Below are positions 57,561 to 64,000 of a DNA stretch of 64,000 nucleotides, in pieces. Both the position numbers and the translations under genes were made by a program. The DNA lies in assembly GCA_913776825.1 (NCBI GenBank), contig CAJYPV010000017.1:62001-126000 (forward strand), written 5' to 3'. How positions within the stretch are numbered: position 1 is the stretch's first letter; each line of letters starts with the position of its first letter. A model generated the notes under the pieces. It was not told where the DNA came from. It did no database searches and saw only the letters and a program-made list of their open reading frames with translations. Source of the DNA: Burkholderiaceae bacterium. Lineage in GTDB: Bacteria > Pseudomonadota > Gammaproteobacteria > Burkholderiales > Burkholderiaceae_C.

Positions 57561-57670
57561 CGAATGGTCCTCGGTCTTGCTGCCGCACCAATCTTCGGCG
57601 CCGGGACTGTGTCGCGCAACGGCCCCTCTCGGCCTGCGCCGTCCCTTGAGCTGCCCAAGCGCACCCCGAA

Positions 57671-57764
57671 GTCCCCACGAACTGTGGACAACTCTGTTGG
57701 CTGCTTGGGCAGGCGCATCGTAGAGCGTTGATTGCAAAGGCGAATCGGTACGCTGCCTCAAAAT
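57671..57764 (+). repeat. Dispersed 94-bp repeat, copy 2
   Basis: Partner of 13632-13725, with the same blocks in the same order and exact spacing. It is again between divergent genes (57560 minus, 57841 plus). About 44 kb separates the copies, one in backbone and one in island. Confidence 0.8.
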
Positions 57765-57840
57765 TGAGCAGTGAGCAGATGCCCTCGTCCCGCGGCCTTC
57801 GGGCTGCCTATCCCTCATGGCCGCCCTGTAAGCTCCGCTC

Positions 57841-58071
57841 ATGAATGATTGGTTCGCCGACGTAGATGCCGACGAGGTGCCCTCCGGAAATTTCGTGCCG
57901 GTGCTCGTGCTCGTTCCCCCAGCAGAGCTGGAACCGCCACTACGTCGACGCCTAGAAGGCGAGCACCTTACCGCTGAAGCGGCGCGCTTTGCGGCGCTCG
58001 AAGCCATCGCGGCTATGAGCATCTCCCAGCCTAGTTCCTCGGACGACTCACCACAGCCGCGCTCACGATGA
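57841..58071 (+). CDS. Small hypothetical protein coupled to the PIN gene, 76 aa
   Basis: The product is acidic (MNDWFADVDADEVPSG), has a short hydrophobic run (FVPVLVLVPPAEL) and a helical part (EHLTAEAARFAALEAIAAM). Its stop overlaps the PIN gene's ATG (ATGA). Size, acidity and coupling fit an antitoxin for the PIN nuclease; this is inference. Confidence 0.55.
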   Translation: MNDWFADVDADEVPSGNFVPVLVLVPPAELEPPLRRRLEGEHLTAEAARFAALEAIAAMSISQPSSSDDSPQPRSR

Positions 58072-59585
58072 CATCAAAACTTGTTGTGTTCCCGGATACG
58101 AACCTCTTCCTTCAATGCAAGCCGCTACAAGAACTCGATTGGTCTCTTATCGACCATCACGGTGACGTCGATATCCTCATCACTCGCCCGGTGCAGGCTG
58201 AAATCGATGAGTTCAAGGCGAAGGGGAACTCCCGGCAAGCATCTCGAGCACGGACCATTTCATCGCTTTTGGGGGAGCTTCTCGAGACTGACGACGATTG
58301 GGTAGAGCTGCGGCAGCGACCACTCGTGCGCGTCACGGTTGATTTGGAGCTGGACCCGGACCCGGCCAAAGCGAAGGAACTCAAGTACGACACGCGAGAT
58401 GGCCAACTCGTTGGTATGGCGCTGAACTACCACCTATCAAATCCGGACGCGCTCGTCGCTCTGGTTACCTTCGACAACGGTCCATTGCTCAGCGCCAAGC
58501 GTGTGAAGTTGCCCTTCAAGAAGGTGCCGGACGCATGGATGCTACCGCCGGAGCCAGACGAGGGCGCCAAGCGCGAGGCGGCGTTGAAGAAGCAGATTGA
58601 ACTCCTGCAGAACAGCGAGCCAAGGTTCGAGATTTCCGTTGAAGGGGCAACCGGTCCGATTCACGAAGTTCGATATGACATGTACGGCCCTCTGTCCTTG
58701 GACGAGACGGAGGAGCTTCTGCTCGCGCTGTTCACCGAGTACCCTGAGGCAAAGGAGTTCGGGCCGGCCGAGGCCTTCGAGAAGGTTGTATCAACCGAAG
58801 GCTTCTCTACCTCGTCGTACAGCTTCGAAAAAGAGGTGTTCACCCCAGCCACCGTCGAACAGATTGAGAAGTATCGAGGGGCCTACGCGGCATGGAAGTC
58901 TCGGTGCCGGGACTATTTGGGGCTAGTGCACGAGCAGCTGAACAAGCGCCTGACTTGGCCGACTATCACGCCCCTGATAGAGAACGTCGGTTCGAGGCCC
59001 GCCGAGGACTCGCTGATTGAGCTGGAGGCAAAGGGGCCATTCGCCATCACAAGGCTAGCCAAGAAGAGTGAGGATGAATCCGCTAGTTCGGAGAAGAGCG
59101 AGGTCCTCCGGCTTCCACGTCCTCCTCTGGTGCCAAAGGGTCAGACAAAGCGTGTTCGCACTGGCCCGAACTTCGACGCCCGCCCGGCTACCGACTCGTC
59201 GGCCGACATTCTCGTCAGACAGAACCAGCTCAGCAGAACGTTTGATGTTCCGTTCAGGCCACCATTCGCCAAGGACCCCAACGCGTTCTATTGGGAGGCC
59301 AGCACTGAGGGATACCCCGTCGGTGCGCTCGCACTACGATGCCAGCAATGGAGGCATGCCCGCCCGGTTGAGCGCTTCCCTGTGGGTCTCATGTTCCGAC
59401 GTGAACCAGGCACCTACTCCGGGAGCCTTGAAGTTTCTGTCCATGCAGCAAATCTGTCGGCCCCGGCAAAGCTGGTGCAGCCAATCAGGTTCGTCGTCTC
59501 GGAGGTCTCGCCGTCTGCCGAGGTCAAGAAGTTGATAGCTGACTTGGCGCTGCCTTCGCCGTTCATCCAGCTCGGCGAGTACTGA
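58068..59585 (+). CDS. PIN-domain ribonuclease-like protein, 505 aa
   Basis: The N-terminal PIN domain has all four acidic residues expected: Asp10 (FPDTN), Glu45 (VQAEIDE), Asp111 (TRDGQLVGMAL) and Asp136 (VTFDNG). After about residue 185 comes a long C-terminal region of unknown fold (EISVEGATGPIHEVRYD, then FPVGLMFRREPGTYSGSLEVSVHAANLS in outline). At 505 aa it is far larger than VapC toxins, so it is a multidomain PIN protein, typical of defence islands. Translationally coupled to the 76-aa gene. Confidence 0.8.
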   Translation: MTSKLVVFPDTNLFLQCKPLQELDWSLIDHHGDVDILITRPVQAEIDEFKAKGNSRQASRARTISSLLGELLETDDDWVELRQRPLVRVTVDLELDPDPAKAKELKYDTRDGQLVGMALNYHLSNPDALVALVTFDNGPLLSAKRVKLPFKKVPDAWMLPPEPDEGAKREAALKKQIELLQNSEPRFEISVEGATGPIHEVRYDMYGPLSLDETEELLLALFTEYPEAKEFGPAEAFEKVVSTEGFSTSSYSFEKEVFTPATVEQIEKYRGAYAAWKSRCRDYLGLVHEQLNKRLTWPTITPLIENVGSRPAEDSLIELEAKGPFAITRLAKKSEDESASSEKSEVLRLPRPPLVPKGQTKRVRTGPNFDARPATDSSADILVRQNQLSRTFDVPFRPPFAKDPNAFYWEASTEGYPVGALALRCQQWRHARPVERFPVGLMFRREPGTYSGSLEVSVHAANLSAPAKLVQPIRFVVSEVSPSAEVKKLIADLALPSPFIQLGEY

Positions 59586-59615
59586 GGTGCCACCGATTTA
59601 CACTTGAGTCGCGCA

Positions 59616-60611
59616 TCACTTATCAGCCTCCTTCGGTGGGGTGGCCGTTCCTTGCAGCTTCCACGAGGCAGCGTCATCCGACTTCTCGCCCTTCTGAGCG
59701 CCTGCGTCGGCCACGGAGACTAGCTGGGCGCCATTTCCATTAAGTGCAGCGCAGATGCCCAAGGGGGCAACGGCTTGCTCCGCCGCAGCCGTTGGCACAG
59801 CGCTTTGCGACCTGAGGGTGTAGACCTTGGTAATCGCGGTCGTGGTGGCTTCAACCCTCACGACAAGCCGTGAGTCAGAATCTGCCAACGTCTTCCTAAC
59901 CTTCGCTGAGAGAAGTGCGTTCGACTTTGCGGCTTCTGAGGCCAGGCCCCACTGCTTCGTAAGCTTGGCCGTAATCGGGAACAGCCCGAGCAACGTCTTT
60001 GCGGTTTCGTCGGTCACGGAACCGCTAGCCTTTGTGAGTGTCCCGTCGGCACCAAACTCAAAGTCAAATGACGAAGTACCGAACAGCGGATGTTTTGGAG
60101 TCAGGTAGTGAACTTTGGGGCCAACGACCATCGTGTTCTGCCACGAATTGGAGATGACAGCCAGCCGCGCTTGCAGGGCCGCGCAGTTTCCGGGAGTGGG
60201 GCTCAGAAGCGGATGCGCCTCCACAAGCTTGTAAATCCTATCGTCGGCAAGAAATGCCTTGGTGTCCTCGTACGTGACCGTGGCCCCTTCTGGAATGCTG
60301 ACCAAGAACTTGTCCAGGGCCGCCCTGGCCGCCGGCGTATCGCCCATCCGCAGGGGACCACTCGGAGGGAAATCCTGAGACATCAACACCTTCGGAGCCT
60401 CCCCCGGCTGCAGAAGGACTTGGGACACTGTAACCACCAGATGCAGTTGGCGCTCCGCCAGATTCGTTTCCTGAGTACGGACGGGAATCTTGATATAGAA
60501 GGGAATGCCCTTCTCCGCCTCGGCCCCGCCTTCTTTATAGACTTGGACGCTCGAACACCCTGCGAGGGCCACGGCGAGGGTGATAACGCTCGATTTAAGT
60601 CTAGTTTGCAT
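59616..60611 (-). CDS. Putative lipoprotein, 331 aa
   Basis: Start MQTRLKSSVITLAVALAGCSS at 60611 with GGGAGAAG before it. The lipobox is ALAGC (Cys20 region). The mature part has YIKIPVRTQETNLAERQLHLVVTV and a helical, Ala/Thr-rich remainder (ADGTLTKASGSVTDETAKTLL in outline). It is probably anchored in the outer membrane. No family recognised. It is divergent from the SIR2 gene (190-bp gap), convergent with the PIN gene. Confidence 0.7.
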   Translation of the reverse strand: MQTRLKSSVITLAVALAGCSSVQVYKEGGAEAEKGIPFYIKIPVRTQETNLAERQLHLVVTVSQVLLQPGEAPKVLMSQDFPPSGPLRMGDTPAARAALDKFLVSIPEGATVTYEDTKAFLADDRIYKLVEAHPLLSPTPGNCAALQARLAVISNSWQNTMVVGPKVHYLTPKHPLFGTSSFDFEFGADGTLTKASGSVTDETAKTLLGLFPITAKLTKQWGLASEAAKSNALLSAKVRKTLADSDSRLVVRVEATTTAITKVYTLRSQSAVPTAAAEQAVAPLGICAALNGNGAQLVSVADAGAQKGEKSDDAASWKLQGTATPPKEADK

Positions 60612-60801
60612 CGTCTTCTCCCTTAGAAGACGTATCTTCGGGGACAGGATGTTGAGCGTCATCATCATCCAGTACGAAGTTCTGCGGCATTGCAACAACG
60701 AACAACCTTGAGGGGATGCCTCCCTTGACCGAGCGAGTCTGCGCTTGCTCGGGACAAAGCTTGAGCAACTCTTCGTTTGTCAATGGAGGAGGTAGTCGCG
60801 T

Positions 60802-62028
60802 ATGACTTTGATTGCAAATCGAGGCGGGCTGGCCCTTAGCGAAGATGACCTGAAGGCGCACTTGGCCAGACTGCTCCAGCTGGAGAACGTCGCGGTTCTT
60901 CTTGGCGCAGGCGCTTCCGTTGGGGCTGGCGGCATGACGGTGCGAGACCTCTGGGGAGACTTCGTGCAGAGCCACCCAGACAGTGCGGAGTTTCTTCTCG
61001 ACCATGAGTTTGTGACCGCCTCGCACATAGAGGCCGCACGCGAGACGCGACAATTTCCAAACATCGAGCGTCTCGGCGACAGCCTTCAGATTGCCCTAAT
61101 CGACGGGAAGAGGCACGACCTGTGGCCCGCAGATACCAGGCAGCTCGAGAAGGCAATCAACGATATCAAGCGTTCGGTCGTGCGAGCCTCACTGCTGCAA
61201 GTCGAGTGGTGGCAGAACTCCGAGGCCACTCGGGTGGCGGAACGGCTGTCACAGCATCGAGAGTTGTTGCAGAAGCTCACCTCCGCACGGCAGCCGGGAC
61301 AGTCCGCGCCTTGGGTTTTCACCACCAACTATGACCTGGCTATCGAGTGGGCGGCGGAGTCCATTGACCTGCAAGTCCTCAACGGGTTCTTGGGCCTTCA
61401 CCATCGCCGCTTCTCGCCGCAAAGCTTCGACCTTGGCCTACGAAACACAATGGCGCGAGGAGAGGCGCGCTTCGGGGTCTACAACGTCTACTTGGCAAAA
61501 CTGCACGGTTCGCTGACTTGGGCCGAGCGAGCAAGCGAGGTTTACGAACGCGCTGCCGCCGCAAGCTATCAAGAGCTCAACTCCTTTCTTCAAGGGGCCC
61601 CGGCTCTGGCGCAGACCATGGTGTTCCCCCGAGCAGCAAAGTACATGGAAACCGTCGGCTTCGTGCTCGGTGAACTTCTTCGCCGGTTCTCCGAGTATCT
61701 AGTTCGCCCCCAGACGTCCATCCTCATCTCTGGTTACGGGTTCGGTGATGAGCACCTGAATCGAATACTTCTGAGTGCGCTTCAGAACCCTACGCTTCAG
61801 CTGGTCGTCTATCTTCCTGAGTGGAATGCGGACGCACCCGCTGCCAACTCAAAGACGGTGCAAACACTCATGAGCCTTCGCTCACCTCGGGTGACCTTGG
61901 TAGGCGGCATGCCAGAGGCGTTCTTCAATTCGTTTGTCGCCCATTTGCCAGACCCTATCGTCTACGACGAGCAGGCAGCTCGCCTGCGAGACGTCTTGCG
62001 GTCATCGGCCGCTGGAGACGCACGATGA
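60802..62028 (+). CDS. SIR2-domain NADase of a SIR2-HerA defence system
   Basis: A 408-aa protein. The Rossmann NAD-binding motif is GAGAS at 35-39, FTTNYD is at 173-178 with Asn176, and the catalytic His235 lies in KLHGS. SIGYG-like LISGYGFGDEHLN completes the SIR2 fold. In SIR2-HerA systems this protein depletes NAD+ on phage infection and forms a complex with HerA. The SD GGAGGAGG precedes the ATG. Its stop overlaps herA by 4 bp. Confidence 0.88.
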   Translation: MTLIANRGGLALSEDDLKAHLARLLQLENVAVLLGAGASVGAGGMTVRDLWGDFVQSHPDSAEFLLDHEFVTASHIEAARETRQFPNIERLGDSLQIALIDGKRHDLWPADTRQLEKAINDIKRSVVRASLLQVEWWQNSEATRVAERLSQHRELLQKLTSARQPGQSAPWVFTTNYDLAIEWAAESIDLQVLNGFLGLHHRRFSPQSFDLGLRNTMARGEARFGVYNVYLAKLHGSLTWAERASEVYERAAAASYQELNSFLQGAPALAQTMVFPRAAKYMETVGFVLGELLRRFSEYLVRPQTSILISGYGFGDEHLNRILLSALQNPTLQLVVYLPEWNADAPAANSKTVQTLMSLRSPRVTLVGGMPEAFFNSFVAHLPDPIVYDEQAARLRDVLRSSAAGDAR

Positions 62029-63761
62029 ACGCCCGGGCTCCCGTCGGGTACGTCGTGGAAATCGACGACGGCGAGATAACACTTAACCTACTTGACCGTC
62101 ATCGAGGGCAGCTTGCGTCTCACTCTCAAGGAGTGTCGCCGGTCACTGAGGTCGGCAGCCTTCTCGGCATAGATGCCGGCTCGAGGCTGCTTGTGATGCG
62201 CGTGAGAGGCATGAGCTTCGCCGAGCCGCGCGAGGTACACAGACGCACTCGCGTCGGTTCCTCGGATGAGCAGGAACCACTTCGGCATCTGAAGGGCTTC
62301 GTTGTAGGCTACCTGACGCGCTCCGCACGAGTCACTCACTTCTCCAATGACTCCCTCGCGACGCCATCGCTTGGTGCCGAAGTTTTTCCCCTGACTAACG
62401 ATGAGCAAGGTGCCATCGCTGGGGACTCCACCGAGTTTGTAGTTCCCGTCCAGCTAGGTCGAGACGTTCGCGCAGACCGCTCCGTGACCGTTGGGCTTTC
62501 ATCGCTCATCTCGAAGCATGTTGCTGTACTCGGGGCTTCCGGCCATGGGAAGAGCTCATTCAATGCCGCCGTTCTACAGCAGCTAGTGGGCCTTCCGAAC
62601 GCCCACGTCGTCATCTTCGACATGAATGGTGAGTACGAGCAAGCACTTGCACCACACATTCCGCAGGGCCGTCTACGCAGCACCACCTTTGGTGGCCCGG
62701 ACGGCTACCAGATTCCTTACTTTGCGCTGGGACGTCAGGGGCTCCAACGACTTCTGTTGCCAAGCGAGAAGACCCAAAAGCCGGCCTTGACCTTTGCAGT
62801 GGAGGCTCTGAATCGGGTCGTAGAGTTCCCTGGTCTGCAGGGCGTGGGCTTGGTTGGAGACAGGGCACCCCGCCTATTTGATGACTGCCGCGGGGGAAAT
62901 GCCACGCTTGCGGAACAAGCAATCGAACTCCTGCGGAGCAGGCAGGCTCAGATATCAGCCATTTGGCCGGGCATGTCTGCGCTCGCGTCCCTGGTTGCAG
63001 ACAGCTACTCCATCAGCCCCAGTCGAGATGGCCCAAAGCGTGACGCCTTCTCCTATGGGAACGTTGCGCCGCTGATATCCAGGATTCGGAGGTTGGTTGA
63101 AGACGAACGTTTCCGCGAGGTCGTGAATGTGGCGAGCGCGAGGTCCACTCTGCCCGGCGCGCTCGATTGGGCAAACGAGTCTCGCGCACTGGTCGAGGAT
63201 ATCTTCGGCACGCGGCAAAGTCCCTGGACAGTCCACATCATCAACTTGCGGCTCGTAGCCCAAGACCTGATGCCACTCGTCCTCGGGTCTCTCTTGGAGC
63301 TCTACGCTTCTGAGCTCTTTCGGCGCGGCCAAGGTGCGAGCCCGGAGACGCTCTTAGTGCTGGAGGAGGCGCACCACTATCTGCGCTCGGTCGGCACTGG
63401 CGACGATGCGAAGGAGAACGCCCTTGCATACGAGAGACTAGCCAAAGAGGGGAGAAAATTCGGCCTCGCGCTCTGGGTGAGCACACAGCGACCTTCAGAG
63501 GTCTCACCTACCGTGCTGTCTCAGTGCGGGACCTGGGCCTGCTTCCGTTTGACGACCGAGCAAGACCTTAATGCAGTCGCCAACGCCACCGAATGGGCCG
63601 ACCGTAGGGACGTCCGGAGAATTGCTGGACTGGCTAAGCGACACGCCATCCTGTTCGGAAGCGGCATCACGATGCCAACGCTCCTTCACACGCGTACGGC
63701 CTCTCCACCGCCGAGGTCCGAGGACCCTGTATTCGAAGAGTGGGCCCGTCTGGAGGACTGA
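62025..63761 (+). CDS. HerA-family DNA translocase/ATPase of a SIR2-HerA system
   Basis: A 578-aa protein. The N-terminal HAS-barrel region (residues 5-155) is followed by the RecA-like core: Walker A GASGHGKS (170-177) and Walker B LLVLEEAH (443-450), with the HerA-type ALWVSTQRPSEVSPTVL near 485-500. HerA hexamers act with a nuclease or SIR2 partner on DNA. The start at 62025 overlaps the SIR2 stop (ATGA); the longer in-frame extension upstream lies within the SIR2 gene and is not real. The SIR2-HerA pair is a described anti-phage system. Confidence 0.9.
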   Translation: MNARAPVGYVVEIDDGEITLNLLDRHRGQLASHSQGVSPVTEVGSLLGIDAGSRLLVMRVRGMSFAEPREVHRRTRVGSSDEQEPLRHLKGFVVGYLTRSARVTHFSNDSLATPSLGAEVFPLTNDEQGAIAGDSTEFVVPVQLGRDVRADRSVTVGLSSLISKHVAVLGASGHGKSSFNAAVLQQLVGLPNAHVVIFDMNGEYEQALAPHIPQGRLRSTTFGGPDGYQIPYFALGRQGLQRLLLPSEKTQKPALTFAVEALNRVVEFPGLQGVGLVGDRAPRLFDDCRGGNATLAEQAIELLRSRQAQISAIWPGMSALASLVADSYSISPSRDGPKRDAFSYGNVAPLISRIRRLVEDERFREVVNVASARSTLPGALDWANESRALVEDIFGTRQSPWTVHIINLRLVAQDLMPLVLGSLLELYASELFRRGQGASPETLLVLEEAHHYLRSVGTGDDAKENALAYERLAKEGRKFGLALWVSTQRPSEVSPTVLSQCGTWACFRLTTEQDLNAVANATEWADRRDVRRIAGLAKRHAILFGSGITMPTLLHTRTASPPPRSEDPVFEEWARLED

Positions 63762-64000
63762 GTCAGCCCTTGTCAACTGCAGCAGCCCGCGCTACCGCAT
63801 ACCGCACCAAACGAGGCGCCCCCTTCGAAGGACGTAGTCGGCGGAGGCCTTTTGCCACTTTCGGAAGCAACGCGGCAGGTGGCCAGTACCGCCATCAACT
63901 TGCCGGGACGTCGAAGCTTGCCGCGGCGCCACCGCCTCCCTCAGCGCCGGTACGCCCGCCTATTGTCGAACCTACTCGACAGAGCTTCGTTCCAGGCCAC
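63762..64000. other. Window end, no gene called
   Basis: 239 bp after herA. I see no frame I would support, and no clear terminator. Confidence 0.4.

Noticed and set aside
61821..62024. In-frame N-terminal extension of HerA
   Set aside because: It lies within the SIR2 coding sequence; the ATG at 62025 in the ATGA overlap matches the family start.

Overview
The window looks like a chromosomal segment of a high-GC Burkholderiales-type betaproteobacterium, perhaps a Roseateles/Mitsuaria relative. The evidence is GC-rich codon use on the left, a czcICBA cation-efflux operon, an HrpF/NolX-type type III translocator, a TAXI-TRAP binding protein and a CTGT-N8-ACAG LexA box. The genus is an inference from gene content.

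The left part (1 to about 22.9 kb) reads as ordinary backbone. It holds two unknown genes, a DJ-1/PfpI protein behind two TetR/NemR-like palindromes, a secreted GH114 lipoprotein with a ricin-type lectin module, a tandem hairpin repeat, an orphan HrpF/NolX translocator, czcICBA, a TAXI-TRAP protein, a divergent SDR/LysR pair, rsgA, a divergent DUF4336/AraC pair, a small membrane protein and a SUFU-domain protein.

A decayed IS3-family end (22.9-23.2 kb) marks the change to an accessory island that fills the rest of the window. The island starts with a Hachiman/AbpAB-like nuclease-helicase pair behind a perfect 10-bp palindrome, an unknown gene and a broken IS66 element (29.0-30.6 kb). A Tn7-like transposition block follows (32.4-43.2 kb): TnsC, TniQ-b, TniQ-a, TnsA and TnsB in one tight operon, plus a third TniQ set apart. 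The third TniQ segment is bracketed by a 23-bp direct repeat, with clustered ACAAGACT octamers around it.

From 44.5 kb onward the island carries small unknown genes, two HAD-fold proteins (one lacking its nucleophile), an H-NS-like protein with two DNA-binding modules, a small operon behind a LexA-box promoter, and a run of defence-type proteins: DUF4209, TIR, HEPN, a GHKL ATPase fused to a Shedu-like nuclease, PIN, and SIR2-HerA. The likeliest undescribed system is the GHKL-nuclease / 86-aa protein / HEPN operon at 51.6-54.5 kb. The likeliest undescribed mobile-element arrangement is the triple-TniQ Tn7-like block with its repeat-flanked third TniQ. No CRISPR array, tRNA or rRNA was seen.
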